A stretch of DNA of 38,191 nt from an uncultured Eubacterium sp. (GCA_905236805.1 CAJOPH010000007.1:1-38191), one strand, 5' to 3'. Counted from the first letter of the stretch, positions 15,701 to 25,406 are shown. The notes: generated by a model not told the origin, from the letters alone. Numbers and translations: made by a program.

Positions 15701-17767
15701 ATGAAGTGGTTTAAGAACCTTAGTATGGCCGTTAAGATCAGCTTAGTGGTGGCGCTGATACTGATCATAGGGCTGGGGGTAATGGAGATCGCGACGACTA
15801 ATTCCGTGCGTTCATCCACCATGAAGGACATGAACAACAGGCTGGTGGAGATATCGTCAGACAGGGCTACCGTTATCGATGATTATTTCGCGAAGTACAA
15901 AAGGTACTACAAGTCTTTTTCCGTGCTTCCGGACGTAAAGAAGATGCTCAAAAATCCAAATAATAAAAAGCTCGTTAAGAAGGTTCAAAAAGAGCTGGAT
16001 GCATACTTTGCCACAAATCCTGCCATGGAAGGTATGTTCGTGTCGGATGCCGAGACGGTGTTTTTATGTCATTCCCAGCATGAGGCCGTGGGAGCCCAGG
16101 TTTATGAGACGGATGAGGACAGGGAGCCCTTGCTGGAGGGGGTAAAATCTTCCTCGGACGGAATATGGGTGAAGGGCGTAGCCCCCGCCAAGTCCACCGG
16201 GATCTTGGTGGCATCCGGGTATTGCCCGGTCTATGATGACGACGGTGAGACCATTTTGGGCTTTGTCGGCGGCGGAATGTACGTGGATGAGCTAAAGGAA
16301 ATAGTCTACGGCATGGAGACGGTGGGCTTTGAGAATGCGGGCGTCTATCTTTTGAGCACCACCTTGGGCAACTATATTTTTTCACCCATTGAGGGAGAAG
16401 ACGGCGCGGAGTATGGCGCGAATGACCAGGCCCTTGTGGAATATGCCATTGCGGGGGGAGAAGGCGTGGTTTCAACCCAGTCCGATGATGGCACGGACAT
16501 AATGCTCGCCTATTCATACATAGAAGACCTGAACATGGTCTTGTACGTGTATGACACGGAGGCTGAAATATATGCCTCGATAAATACCCTGAGCATGAAG
16601 ATCATAGTCATGGCGTTAATAATATTGGCGCTTAGCCTGGTGGTAGTGGTCATCTCATCTACGATGATCTCCAAAGAGATCCGTTACGTGACGGACGTGA
16701 TAGTAGACCTTGGGTCGCTGGACCTTACCAAGGCGAAAAACCTCCTTCGCTTTGATGGAAGGAAGGATGAGGTGGGTCAGATAGCAAAGGCCGCCTGGAA
16801 GCTTACCGGAGCCGTAAGTGATGCCGTGGAAAACCTCATGAACCGGGCGGGCAAGCTTGCCGATGCGAGCGGTGACATGCAGGAGTCCACGGACAGGACC
16901 AGTGGCAGCATGAGCAGCATTAACGATGCCGCGGGAGAGCTTGCGAATTCTGCGACGAACCAGGCCGAGAATATCTCCGACATCTCCGCCCAGATGCAGG
17001 ATGTGGAAGAGGTCATGAGGACCAGCATGGAGAACACCAGGGCCCTATCAGACGCATCCGCCCAGATCAGGGAGACGGTGGAAAGCGGCCTTGAGACCGT
17101 AGATCAGCTAAAGGGCATATCTTCCCAGTCCAAGGATGTATTTGATACTATTTTTGAGGGAATATCCAATATATCAGAGTCTGCGGACAAGATATCCGAA
17201 GCAAGTGACATGATAAAGTCCATCTCATCCCAGACGAACCTTCTGTCCCTTAATGCGTCCATAGAGGCCGCAAGGGCCGGTGAGGCAGGCAAGGGATTTG
17301 CCGTGGTGGCAGATGAGATAAGGAATCTCTCCGACCAGTCTGCGCAATCCGCCGAACAGATAAACACAATGCTCGAAGACCTGATAAGAAACACGGAGGA
17401 TGCGGTAAGAAAGAGCGACCTGGTAAGGGATTTTGTTGACAGGCAGCAATCATCCGTGAAAGAGACGGCAGACAGCTTTACCGGAATAGCAGATAATATC
17501 AGCGGGGTAAACTCCGCGATAGACGGCTTGGAAAATGCGAATAAAAACCTCGAGGACGGTGTAAGAAACATTGCGTCATTGGTCACAAACTTATCCGCCA
17601 TATCGGAAGAAAATGCGGCCACGGCCGAGGAGCTAAACGCCACCACCGAAAATGTAAATTCCAGCGTAGGCGAGCTGGATGACCAGGGCAAGGGCATAGC
17701 AGAGGCGGCAAAACAGCTGGAGGATATAGTCGGGGTATTCAGGATAGGCGATGCGGAAGAGATATAA
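15701..17767 (+). CDS. Methyl-accepting chemotaxis protein with extracellular Cache-type sensor
   Basis: 688-residue membrane chemoreceptor. TM1 is about 11-31 and TM2 about 298-321. Between them lies a roughly 265-residue extracellular domain that looks like a dCache sensor ([15 protein letters not shown]). A HAMP-like region (about 322-380) leads to the signalling coiled coil. Its highly conserved tip [20 protein letters not shown] (510-529) is intact, followed by [15 protein letters not shown]. There is no C-terminal pentapeptide for CheR binding. A GGGAGGT ribosome site precedes the ATG. No che genes are in the window, so it would work with a chemotaxis complex encoded elsewhere. Ligand unknown. 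Confidence 0.95.
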   Translation: MKWFKNLSMAVKISLVVALILIIGLGVMEIATTNSVRSSTMKDMNNRLVEISSDRATVIDDYFAKYKRYYKSFSVLPDVKKMLKNPNNKKLVKKVQKELDAYFATNPAMEGMFVSDAETVFLCHSQHEAVGAQVYETDEDREPLLEGVKSSSDGIWVKGVAPAKSTGILVASGYCPVYDDDGETILGFVGGGMYVDELKEIVYGMETVGFENAGVYLLSTTLGNYIFSPIEGEDGAEYGANDQALVEYAIAGGEGVVSTQSDDGTDIMLAYSYIEDLNMVLYVYDTEAEIYASINTLSMKIIVMALIILALSLVVVVISSTMISKEIRYVTDVIVDLGSLDLTKAKNLLRFDGRKDEVGQIAKAAWKLTGAVSDAVENLMNRAGKLADASGDMQESTDRTSGSMSSINDAAGELANSATNQAENISDISAQMQDVEEVMRTSMENTRALSDASAQIRETVESGLETVDQLKGISSQSKDVFDTIFEGISNISESADKISEASDMIKSISSQTNLLSLNASIEAARAGEAGKGFAVVADEIRNLSDQSAQSAEQINTMLEDLIRNTEDAVRKSDLVRDFVDRQQSSVKETADSFTGIADNISGVNSAIDGLENANKNLEDGVRNIASLVTNLSAISEENAATAEELNATTENVNSSVGELDDQGKGIAEAAKQLEDIVGVFRIGDAEEI

Positions 17768-17816
17768 GGACGGCTGCGAATGGCAACGATATAAAAAAAA
17801 ACTATAACAAAACCGC

Positions 17817-17845
17817 TTGACAACCGTCCATAAAACGTGTAGAAT
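17817..17845 (+). promoter_or_regulatory. Promoter for glutamine synthetase
   Basis: TTGACA (17817-17822), 17-bp spacer, TAGAAT (17840-17845). This near-consensus promoter starts transcription near 17852, leaving a leader of about 140 bases before the glnA ATG. Confidence 0.82.
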
Positions 17846-17863
17846 GGATTTCGTTGATGCAAC

Positions 17864-17903
17864 AAGGGCGTTGTGGAATTTAGTTCCCCAACGCCTTTTC
17901 TTT
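17864..17903 (+). terminator. Intrinsic terminator or attenuator in the glnA leader
   Basis: GGCGTTG-T-GGAA, loop TTTAG, then TTCC-C-CAACGCC, followed by TTTTCTTTT. The stem is 11 bp with one mismatch. It sits about 15 bases after the predicted glnA start, so it may both end chemoreceptor transcripts and attenuate glnA. CGTTG just upstream (17852-17856) could pair with the CAACG of the 3' arm as an antiterminator. Confidence 0.8.
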
Positions 17904-17921
17904 TATTTACATATTCACACT

Positions 17922-17962
17922 AAGGCGCGCAAGGAAAACAGCCGCTTTGCGGCATCCGCCTT
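17922..17962 (+). other. Second leader hairpin before glnA
   Basis: AAGGCG (17922-17927) pairs with CGCCTT (17957-17962), enclosing a perfect GCCGC-TTT-GCGGC hairpin (17941-17953). No T-run follows. It lies 15 bases before the GGGAGG ribosome site. Confidence 0.5.
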
Positions 17963-17989
17963 GGGCACTTGCAAATTGGGAGGTTACTT

Positions 17990-20080
17990 ATGAATGTTCC
18001 TGAGATTTTTGGAAGTAATGTCTTTAATGATGCCGTCATGAAGGACAGGCTTCCTTCGGACGCATACAAGGAGCTAAAGAGCACCATAGAATCCGGGAAG
18101 GCATTGGACGTAGACCTGGCAAACGTGGTGGCACACGCGATGAAGGACTGGGCGGTGGAAAAGGGGGCTACGCACTTTACGCACTGGTTCCAGCCCATGA
18201 CGGGATTTACCGCCGAAAAGCATGACAGCTTCATACAGCCGGAGGACGGTGGAAAGATCATCATGCATTTTTCGGGGAAGGAGCTGGTAAAGGGTGAGCC
18301 TGACGCTTCATCCTTCCCGTCGGGGGGGATAAGGGCTACCTTCGAGGCCAGGGGGTATACCGCATGGGATCCCACGTCATATGCCTTTGTGAAGGATGAT
18401 ACCCTCTGCATACCTACTGCGTTTTTCTCATACGGTGGAGAGGCTCTCGACAAAAAGACCCCACTTCTTCGCTCGATGGAGGCTCTTTCAAAGCAGGCCA
18501 TGAGGATATTGAAGATATTTGGGAATGATCAGGGAGTCTCCCAGGTGCTGACCACCGTGGGCGCTGAGCAGGAGTATTTTTTGGTAGACCAAAAGCTTTT
18601 CAAGGAAAGACCGGATCTCATATATACCGGAAGGACGCTCTTTGGGGCGATGGCGCCAAAGGGCCAGGAGATGGACGATCATTACTTCGGGGCCATAAAG
18701 CCAAATGTAAAGGCCTATATGGAAGACCTTGACAGGGAGCTTTGGAGCTACGGGGTGCTCTCCAAGACGGAGCACAATGAGGTGGCACCCGGGCAGCATG
18801 AGATGGCGCCTATATTCGAGACCACAAACATCGCTACCGACCACAACCAGCTCACCATGGAGGTGATGAGAAAAACCGCCCAGAAGCACGGTCTGGAATG
18901 CCTCCTTCATGAAAAGCCCTTTGCGGGCGTGAACGGATCCGGAAAGCATAATAACTGGTCCATGTCCACGGACACCGGGGTAAATCTTTTGGAGCCGGGA
19001 AAGACTCCTTCACAGAACTCGCAGTTTCTGCTGTTTTTGGTAGCCACCATAAGGGCGGTCGATGAGTATCAGGACATGATAAGGCTGTCAGTGGCATCCG
19101 CCGGCAATGACCACAGGCTCGGAGCGAATGAGGCGCCTCCCGCCATTGTCTCCATATTCTTGGGAGAAGAGCTCACCTCCGTTCTTCATGCCATTCATTA
19201 CGGAGAGGACTATGATGATCAGAAGAGGACAAAAATAAATCTGGGGATAGATGTACTTCCGCCCCTTCCAAAGGATACCACCGACAGGAACAGGACATCG
19301 CCCTTTGCCTTTACGGGGAACAAATTTGAGCTAAGGTCCCTTGGGTCCGCGGCCTCGCTTGCGGGACCAAATACCGTGCTGAACACGGCGGTGGCCGATG
19401 TTTTGGAGGATTTTGCCGACAAGCTGGAAGGAACGGATGACCTAAACAGGGATCTGTCAAAGCTGATAGTGGAGACCCTAGACAAGCATGGCCGCATCGT
19501 GTTCAATGGAAACGGGTACGATGAATCATGGATACAGGAAGCCCAGAAGAGGGGGCTTACCAACATGAAGTCCTTGGTGGACGCGGCTCCCGCTTATATA
19601 GACAAAAAGAACGTTGACCTTTTCATAAAGCACGGCGTATATTCCAAGGTGGAGCTTGAGGCCAGGTATGACATCAAGCTGGAAAAATATTGGAAGGTCC
19701 TAAACATCGAAGCCCTTACCATGGTCGACATGGTAAAGAAGGGAATCATAGGATCCGTGGTAGGGTTTATGGATCAGCTCTCAGGGGTCATCGAAAAGAA
19801 AAAAAATATCGGTCTTGACATAGAAGGCTCCATGGAGATGAACCTTATCAAGGACATTTCGGCCAATGCCGATGAGATGATGGAGAGGCTCTATTACCTG
19901 GAGAATGCCCTCTATGATGCCAAGGGCATAGAAGAGACCTACGACATTGCGAAGTATTACAAGGAAAAGGTGACTCCCGCCATGGAGGCCCTGAGGGATA
20001 TCGTGGATAAGCTCGAGCTCCTCGTGCCGCACGACATGTGGCCCTATCCTTCATACGGTGAGCTTTTGTATAGCGCCTAG
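17990..20080 (+). CDS. glnN: Glutamine synthetase, type III
   Basis: 696-residue GSIII enzyme, which makes glutamine from glutamate, ammonia and ATP and is the main ammonia-assimilating step. Length and motifs fit GSIII rather than the 440-residue GSI: an N-terminal [12 protein letters not shown], then [20 protein letters not shown], a metal-site EQEYFLVD, and [10 protein letters not shown], followed by a long C-terminal region about 530-696. I chose the ATG at 17990 because GGGAGGT lies 7 bases upstream; the frame is open further but has no better start. The promoter-hairpin leader upstream suggests nitrogen-responsive antitermination. The ammonium transporter-PII fusion follows. Confidence 0.96.
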   Translation: MNVPEIFGSNVFNDAVMKDRLPSDAYKELKSTIESGKALDVDLANVVAHAMKDWAVEKGATHFTHWFQPMTGFTAEKHDSFIQPEDGGKIIMHFSGKELVKGEPDASSFPSGGIRATFEARGYTAWDPTSYAFVKDDTLCIPTAFFSYGGEALDKKTPLLRSMEALSKQAMRILKIFGNDQGVSQVLTTVGAEQEYFLVDQKLFKERPDLIYTGRTLFGAMAPKGQEMDDHYFGAIKPNVKAYMEDLDRELWSYGVLSKTEHNEVAPGQHEMAPIFETTNIATDHNQLTMEVMRKTAQKHGLECLLHEKPFAGVNGSGKHNNWSMSTDTGVNLLEPGKTPSQNSQFLLFLVATIRAVDEYQDMIRLSVASAGNDHRLGANEAPPAIVSIFLGEELTSVLHAIHYGEDYDDQKRTKINLGIDVLPPLPKDTTDRNRTSPFAFTGNKFELRSLGSAASLAGPNTVLNTAVADVLEDFADKLEGTDDLNRDLSKLIVETLDKHGRIVFNGNGYDESWIQEAQKRGLTNMKSLVDAAPAYIDKKNVDLFIKHGVYSKVELEARYDIKLEKYWKVLNIEALTMVDMVKKGIIGSVVGFMDQLSGVIEKKKNIGLDIEGSMEMNLIKDISANADEMMERLYYLENALYDAKGIEETYDIAKYYKEKVTPAMEALRDIVDKLELLVPHDMWPYPSYGELLYSA

Positions 20081-20094
20081 CCTTGTGGTATAGT
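20066..20094 (+). promoter_or_regulatory. Promoter for the ammonium transporter gene
   Basis: TTGTAT (20066-20071), 17-bp spacer, TATAGT (20089-20094) with an extended -10 TGG. The -35 lies inside the last codons of glnA and the spacer spans its stop. Confidence 0.55.
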
Positions 20095-20163
20095 AAAGGC
20101 ATTCAATAAATTCGCTTTACTTAAATAAAGATTTGATAAATGTGCATAGAGTGATAAGGACAC

Positions 20164-20202
20164 AAAGGGGTGTCTGCCGTAAAAATGGCAGGCGCCCCTT
20201 TT
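20164..20202 (+). terminator. Intrinsic terminator between glnA and amt, within the amt leader
   Basis: AAAGGGG-TGT-CTGCC, loop GTAAAAAT, GGCAG-GCG-CCCCTTTT. The outer 7-bp and inner 5-bp stems are separated by a 3x3 internal loop, ending in TTTT. It would end glnA transcripts and could attenuate transcripts from the promoter at 20066-20094. Confidence 0.82.
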
Positions 20203-20222
20203 ATGTTACTAAAGAAATAGGA

Positions 20223-20259
20223 TAACTGTTCAACCCCCCGGGGATCTGATGAACAGTTA
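20223..20259 (+). repeat. Inverted repeat upstream of amt
   Basis: TAACTGTTCA (20223-20232) and TGAACAGTTA (20250-20259) are perfect 10-bp arms. The 17-base loop contains CCCCCCGGGG. The loop Cs could pair with the GGGGTG ribosome site at about 20266-20271. The arm resembles the TTACTATTCAC arms of the 33669-33783 element. Confidence 0.6.
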
Positions 20260-20279
20260 AGAAACGGGGTGAAAAGATT

Positions 20280-21980
20280 ATGGAATTTTCTGCTGTAAAC
20301 ACGATTTGGGTATTATTGGGGGCTGCCTTGGTATTTTTCATGCAGCCGGGATTCGCAATGGTGGAGACCGGTTTTACCAGGGCCAAAAACGCCGGAAACA
20401 TCATCATGAAAAACCTGCTGGACCTTTCTATAGGCGCTCCTGTGTACTGGCTGGTGGGATTCGGTATAATGTTTGGGACAAACAATGGATGGATAGGGAC
20501 CATTGATTTTCTGACCAGGGGAGATTACTCCGCGATCTGTCCCGAGGGTGTTCCCTTCTACGCTTGGTTCATTTTCCAGACGGTTTTCTGCGCGACGAGT
20601 GCAACCATTGTTTCGGGGGCGATGGCGGAAAGGACGAAATTTTCATCGTACTGCGTATATTCACTGGCGATCTCCCTCCTTGTCTATCCCGTATCGGGGC
20701 ACTGGATTTGGGGAGGCGGATGGCTTTCGGAGCTGGGCTTCCATGACTTTGCGGGATCTACCGCGGTACATATGGTGGGCGGTGTGTGTGCCCTCATAGG
20801 CGCGAAGATCTTGGGACCTAGAATCGGAAAGTACAATGAAGACGGATCTTCCAACGCCATTTTGGGGCATTCCCTTACCCTGGGCGCCTTGGGAGTGTTC
20901 ATACTGTGGTTTTGCTGGTTTGGCTTTAATGGATGCTCTACCGTATCCATGGAAGGCGATGCGATGTATTTTGCGGGAAAAATATTCGTTACCACAAACC
21001 TTGCAGCGGCCGTAGGGACCATCACCACCATGATATTTACCTGGATAAGATACAAAAAGCCTGATATCTCGATGACACTGAACGGAACCCTGGCAGGCCT
21101 TGTGGGGGTTACCGCGGGGTGCGACACGGTTACCCCCGTGGGGGCTGCCGTGATAGGCATAGTATCCGGCATAGTGGTGGTTTTGGTGATAGAGTTCATA
21201 GACCAGAAGCTCCATATAGATGACCCGGTGGGTGCAGTGGGCGTGCACGGGGCCTGCGGAGCCTTGGGAACCATTCTCGTGGGCCTTCTTTCCGATGGGG
21301 AGGGCACCGATACGAAGGGACTTTTCTACGGGGGAGGAACCTCCCTCCTTGGGGTGCAGTGTCTGGGCGTGATATGTGTGATCATATGGGTGGCGGTGGT
21401 CATGACGATCATTTTCCTCCTGATAAAACATACGATGGGTCTTAGGGTATCCCGTCACGAAGAGATACAGGGGCTTGACTCCACGGAGCATGGCATAGCT
21501 TCTTCTTATGCGGACTTTATGCCTTACGGACCGCAGGTTCTTACGACTTCCGAAAAAGACGACGCGAAAGAACCCGTGCCTGTGGAATACGTAAGCTCCC
21601 CATATGTTAAAAAGGGTGAGAAGGACAAGCTTTCCAAGGTGGTCGTGATAACCAGGGGATCTGTTTTGGATGAACTAAAGAGAGCCCTGGACGCGATAGG
21701 AATAACGGGTCTTACCGTGACGCATGTCATGGGCTACGGAATGGAAGGCGGAGCCTTGAATTACTACAGGGGCGCGAAGATAGATACGAGGCTTCTTCCG
21801 AAGATAAAACTGGAAATAGTTCTGGGATCTTTGCCTGTGGAAGACGTGGTAGAAACGATAAAAAAGACCATCTACACGGGACACGTGGGGGATGGAAAGA
21901 TCTTCATATACGATGTGGAGAACGTGATAAAGGTACGTACCGGGGAATACGGTATAGCGGCCTTGCAGGATAAGGACTGA
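20280..21980 (+). CDS. amt: Ammonium transporter with C-terminal PII signalling domain
   Basis: 566 residues. Residues 1 to about 405 are an Amt/MEP channel with eleven hydrophobic helices (GFAMVETGFTRAKNAGNIIMK, DFAGSTAVHMVGG). The conserved twin-His region is visible as GAVGVHGACGALGT. A 40-residue linker leads to a full PII (GlnB/GlnK) domain at about 449-566. This has the LSKVVVITRG opening, the T-loop NYYRGA (Tyr near 493), LPKIKLEIV, and the B-loop TGHVGDGKIFI that binds ATP/2-oxoglutarate. PII normally docks on the cytoplasmic face of Amt as a separate trimer and plugs it. Here the plug appears tethered. There is no separate glnK downstream. Transport and sensing would be in the cell membrane. 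Confidence 0.93.
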   Translation: MEFSAVNTIWVLLGAALVFFMQPGFAMVETGFTRAKNAGNIIMKNLLDLSIGAPVYWLVGFGIMFGTNNGWIGTIDFLTRGDYSAICPEGVPFYAWFIFQTVFCATSATIVSGAMAERTKFSSYCVYSLAISLLVYPVSGHWIWGGGWLSELGFHDFAGSTAVHMVGGVCALIGAKILGPRIGKYNEDGSSNAILGHSLTLGALGVFILWFCWFGFNGCSTVSMEGDAMYFAGKIFVTTNLAAAVGTITTMIFTWIRYKKPDISMTLNGTLAGLVGVTAGCDTVTPVGAAVIGIVSGIVVVLVIEFIDQKLHIDDPVGAVGVHGACGALGTILVGLLSDGEGTDTKGLFYGGGTSLLGVQCLGVICVIIWVAVVMTIIFLLIKHTMGLRVSRHEEIQGLDSTEHGIASSYADFMPYGPQVLTTSEKDDAKEPVPVEYVSSPYVKKGEKDKLSKVVVITRGSVLDELKRALDAIGITGLTVTHVMGYGMEGGALNYYRGAKIDTRLLPKIKLEIVLGSLPVEDVVETIKKTIYTGHVGDGKIFIYDVENVIKVRTGEYGIAALQDKD

Positions 21981-22021
21981 TAAAAACAGATAAAAGATCC
22001 ATAAGGATCATCTTTGCCATG

Positions 22022-22052
22022 GCGCAGGTAGTATTGCCTGCGCTTTATTTTT
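22022..22052 (+). terminator. Intrinsic terminator after amt
   Basis: GCGCAGG (22022-22028), 8-base loop, CCTGCGC (22037-22043), then TTTATTTTT. A second small hairpin, GATCC-ATAA-GGATC, precedes it at about 21996-22009. Confidence 0.85.
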
Positions 22053-22055
22053 CTA

Positions 22056-22084
22056 TGTACAAATCTTTTGGAGTGTGATATAAT
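22056..22084 (+). promoter_or_regulatory. Promoter for the 36-aa peptide and CAP protein genes
   Basis: TATAAT (22079-22084) with an extended -10 (TGA before it) and a weak -35 TGTACA 17 bp upstream. The leader is about 110 bases. Confidence 0.6.
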
Positions 22085-22166
22085 AGATAGCTACGGTTAT
22101 TCCCGGGCGGTGCGGGATGTATCTTTAGGCGCGATGGGAATGATAATGAAAATGTTCATAATGGCA

Positions 22167-22178
22167 GTGAATAGTAAC
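22167..22178 (+). repeat. Copy of the dispersed motif GTGAATAGTAAC
   Basis: Identical to 12 of 13 bases of the right arm of the 33669-33783 element. It lies in the leader of the 36-aa gene, 22 bases before its start codon. Confidence 0.45.
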
Positions 22179-22200
22179 AGTGATTTACGGAGGAAATATC

Positions 22201-22311
22201 ATGAAAGGATTGAAAATAGCTTTAGGTGTGGTACAGATATGTGCGGGGGTATCCCTTCTTGCGGCGGGGATCATATCCATCATAAAAGCAGATGACAAAT
22301 TATCATATTAG
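22201..22311 (+). CDS. Small single-pass membrane peptide of 36 residues
   Basis: Reads MKGLKIALGVVQICAGVSLL, then AAGIISIIKADDKLSY. A single hydrophobic helix (about 5-28) with a positively charged N-terminus suggests insertion in the membrane with the charged end inside. GGAGG lies 7 bases before the ATG and a promoter is upstream, so translation is likely. It ends 18 bases before the secreted CAP protein gene. It could be a small membrane regulator, a holin-like or toxin-like peptide, or a leader; nothing decides between these. Confidence 0.65.
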   Translation: MKGLKIALGVVQICAGVSLLAAGIISIIKADDKLSY

Positions 22312-22329
22312 GGGGATCAGGTAGATAAA

Positions 22330-23529
22330 ATGCGTAAAATATTAAATCTGGCACTATCCTTATGCCTTGTCATTGGGATTTTTCCCATGATGGGGGTATC
22401 AGGTGTCCATGCAGCTTCCGTGACGGGAACGGCCGGGGATCTGACCTATACCTATGAGGATGGGACCATTACCATATCGGGAGAGGGAGCGGTGGTCGAT
22501 AATTTCTGTACCGTCGCCAGGAAGATGACCGAGGATATCAGGGAAAACGCCACGTCGGTGGTGATAGAAAGCGGCGTGACATCGATAGGGGTCAGCGCGT
22601 TTACTTATTTTCCAAATCTTTCATCCGTGACCATTGCCTCATCGGTGAAGACCATTTCATCCTACGCCTTTTTCGGGTGCTCTAAGCTAAAGAGCATCTC
22701 CATACCTTCCGCCATGAAGACCATAGGCAAATATGCCTTTTCGGATTACACGAAGGTGGAACTGCCCGACACGATGCAGGCCATTGAGGACGGGTCCTAC
22801 ATAAAGGCGCAGGTGGTGACCCTTTCCGTCAAGGAAAAATACAAGGCTGCCTTTAAGGTGCTTACCCTGATAAACAAGGAAAGGACCGCAAAGGGGCTGT
22901 CTAAATTAAAAATGGACAAGGAGCTTCTGGCCACTTCCATGGTAAGGGCCAGGGAGGTGGCGCTTTATTTCTCCCATACCAGGCCCAGCGGCCTTAGCGT
23001 CACCACCGCATCCGAAAAAATAGCCGAAGAGAACGTGGCCATGGGACAGACGACCCCCACAAAGCTGCTTTCCAGCCTGATGGGCTCTGAAAAGTCCAAG
23101 GCAAAGATCCTGGACGGGGACTATGTATCCGTAGGGATAGGAGCCACAAAGATAGGGGATTACTGCTACTGGACCATGCTGTTTGGCACCGAGAAGGCGA
23201 CCAAGGCAAAAAAGGCAGATTATTCGGATAATACGGAAGATAAGACAGTGACAATCAGCCTTACATCCAAGGTTCTTTCGCCCAAGGCCGTGGGAAGCAC
23301 TTCCATGTCGGTGGGGAACAAGCAGGGCATTACCCTGGGATTTGACAATGGCCATGCCACGGTGGAGACCGGGGTTACGGGGCTTTCCTTCAAGAGCTCC
23401 GACAAAACGGTAGCCACAGTATCAAAGAAGGGAAAGGTAAAGGCAAAGGCAGCAGGGTCTGCCACTATTAAAATATTCGTAGATAATTACAGTAAAGCTG
23501 CGGCAAAATTAAAATTGACTATTAGTTAG
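22330..23529 (+). CDS. Secreted protein with LRR, CAP/SCP and bacterial Ig-like domains
   Basis: 399 residues. A classic signal peptide (1 to about 31: basic start, hydrophobic core, cleavage after VHAA) leads to a short BspA-type leucine-rich region (about 65-155; SSVTIASSVKTISSYAFFGC). A CAP/SCP domain follows (about 170-285; NKERTAKGLSKLKMD, REVALYFSHTRPSG, then YCYWTMLFG), keeping the family His in FSHTRPSG. The C-terminal Ig-like 2 domain (about 320-399) ends in the familiar SSDKTVATVSKKGKVKAKAAG motif. There is no sortase or surface-layer anchor, so it is probably released or loosely surface-bound. A GGGGATCAGG ribosome site precedes the ATG. Molecular role unknown. Confidence 0.88.
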   Translation: MRKILNLALSLCLVIGIFPMMGVSGVHAASVTGTAGDLTYTYEDGTITISGEGAVVDNFCTVARKMTEDIRENATSVVIESGVTSIGVSAFTYFPNLSSVTIASSVKTISSYAFFGCSKLKSISIPSAMKTIGKYAFSDYTKVELPDTMQAIEDGSYIKAQVVTLSVKEKYKAAFKVLTLINKERTAKGLSKLKMDKELLATSMVRAREVALYFSHTRPSGLSVTTASEKIAEENVAMGQTTPTKLLSSLMGSEKSKAKILDGDYVSVGIGATKIGDYCYWTMLFGTEKATKAKKADYSDNTEDKTVTISLTSKVLSPKAVGSTSMSVGNKQGITLGFDNGHATVETGVTGLSFKSSDKTVATVSKKGKVKAKAAGSATIKIFVDNYSKAAAKLKLTIS

Positions 23530-23534
23530 GAAGG

Positions 23535-25388
23535 ATGGATATTTTGAACAGAGAGGACATCAGGAACGTTGCCATCATAGCCCACGTGGATCACGGAAAG
23601 ACCACGCTGGTAGATCAGCTGTTAAAGCAGTCGGGGACCTTCAGGGAAAATCAGGAGGTCGCAGAGAGGGTCATGGACTCCAATGACATCGAACGCGAGA
23701 GGGGTATCACCATCCTTTCGAAAAACACTTCCGTTACATACAAGGGCACAAAGATCAATATCATAGACACCCCGGGGCATGCGGACTTTGGGGGAGAGGT
23801 GGAGCGTATATTGAAGATGGCAGACGGGGTGGTGCTGGTCGTGGACGCCTTCGAAGGTCCCATGCCCCAGACAAAGTTCGTGCTTTCAAACGCGCTGGCC
23901 CTTGACCTGTCCGTTATAGTATGCGTAAATAAGGCTGACAGGCCCGAAGCCAGGCCCGCCGAGGTAACGGATGAGGTTTTGGAGCTTTTCATGGACCTTG
24001 ACGCCTCGGATTCGCAGCTGGATTCGCCTTTTACCTATGCCTCCGCGAAGAAGGGATGGGCCACAAAGGACCTTGAGGATGTCGAAAAGTACAAGGATTT
24101 AGACGACAAAGGCCCGGGGATGGAGGCTTTGTTTGACATGATCTTGGAGCATATCCCCGCACCTAAGGGGGATGAGGGCACAGATACCAGGGTTCTTATC
24201 TCCACCATTGACTATAATGAATACGTGGGGCGCATAGGGATAGGAAAGGTCGAAGAGGGGAAGATCTTCCAAAACCGCGAAATGTACCTTTTGAACGCCC
24301 ATGACGAAAATAAAAAAGACAAGGTAAAGATATCAAACCTCTATGTCTTTGAAGGCTTAGAGAGGGTCCGGATCGAGGAGGCCGGGGCAGGTGATATCGT
24401 TGCCATATCGGGAATCCCTGAGATAAGGATAGGGGATACCCTGTGTTCATCCGATGAGCTTTGCCCCATATCCTTCCAAAAGATATCAGAGCCTACCCTG
24501 GCCATGAATTTCATGGTAAACGACTCGCCCTATGCCGGGACGGAAGGAAAATACGTGACCAGCCGCCATCTGAGGGACAGGCTCTTCAGGGAGCTTAATA
24601 CCGATGTGTCGCTGAGGGTTGAGGAAACAGACTCCCCCGATTCCTTTAAGGTGTCGGGAAGGGGGGAGCTTCATCTTTCGGTCCTCATAGAAAACATGAG
24701 GCGCGAGGGGTTTGAGTTTATGGTGAGCCGCCCCGAGGTGCTCTACCGGGAGGATGAAAATGGAAAAAGAAAGGAGCCCATGGAGATGGCCTATGTGGAT
24801 GTGCCGTCGGAATTTTCGGGTTCCGTGATCTCAGAGCTTTCCCAGAGAAAGGGAGAGCTTTTGTCGGTGGGAAAGGCAGGAGGCGGTGATGAAAGGCTGA
24901 TATTTAAGATTCCCTCCAGGGGACTCATAGGATACAGGGGGACATTTTTAACTTCGACACATGGCCTTGGCATCATAAATACTGTCTTTGACGGATATGA
25001 TGACTTCAAGGGTGACATCTCATACCGCCAGAGGGGTTCCCTTATTGCGTTTGAAAGCGGGGAGGCCGTGACCTACGGGCTTTTCATCGCCCAGGAAAGG
25101 GGGGCTTTGTTCATAGGCCCCGGTGAAAAGGTGTATTCGGGCATGGTCGTGGGGGAGAATGCCAAGACCATGGACATAGAGATAAATGTCTGCAAGAAAA
25201 AACACCTTACCAATACCAGGGCATCCGGGGCGGATGAGGCGCTTACCCTTACGCCTAAGAGGGAGATGTCCCTCGAAATGTGCTTGGATTTTTTGGATAC
25301 CGATGAATATCTGGAGGTTACCCCCGAAAACCTAAGGATCAGGAAGAAGATTCTTGACCCCACCGCCAGAAAGAGGGCGTTTAGATAG
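23535..25388 (+). CDS. typA: Ribosome-associated GTPase TypA/BipA
   Basis: 617-residue translational GTPase related to EF-G that acts on the ribosome in stress and in 50S assembly. Shown by G1 AHVDHGKT (residues 16-23), the effector region RERGITI, DTPGHADFGGEV, NKADR, and the C-terminal BipA-specific domain. The start is uncertain: the ATG at 23535 is directly abutted by AGGAAGG, while an in-frame TTG at 23544 has that site at normal spacing and gives MNREDIRNVAII, closer to family N-termini. It begins 5 bases after the CAP gene stop. Confidence 0.95.
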   Translation: MDILNREDIRNVAIIAHVDHGKTTLVDQLLKQSGTFRENQEVAERVMDSNDIERERGITILSKNTSVTYKGTKINIIDTPGHADFGGEVERILKMADGVVLVVDAFEGPMPQTKFVLSNALALDLSVIVCVNKADRPEARPAEVTDEVLELFMDLDASDSQLDSPFTYASAKKGWATKDLEDVEKYKDLDDKGPGMEALFDMILEHIPAPKGDEGTDTRVLISTIDYNEYVGRIGIGKVEEGKIFQNREMYLLNAHDENKKDKVKISNLYVFEGLERVRIEEAGAGDIVAISGIPEIRIGDTLCSSDELCPISFQKISEPTLAMNFMVNDSPYAGTEGKYVTSRHLRDRLFRELNTDVSLRVEETDSPDSFKVSGRGELHLSVLIENMRREGFEFMVSRPEVLYREDENGKRKEPMEMAYVDVPSEFSGSVISELSQRKGELLSVGKAGGGDERLIFKIPSRGLIGYRGTFLTSTHGLGIINTVFDGYDDFKGDISYRQRGSLIAFESGEAVTYGLFIAQERGALFIGPGEKVYSGMVVGENAKTMDIEINVCKKKHLTNTRASGADEALTLTPKREMSLEMCLDFLDTDEYLEVTPENLRIRKKILDPTARKRAFR

Positions 25389-25406
25389 CGCATCCCTGCG
25401 GAGCGT

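Noticed and set aside
22068..22295. 75-residue frame over the 36-aa peptide
   Set aside because: It is in another frame, starts inside the promoter region without a ribosome site, and its sequence is not protein-like.
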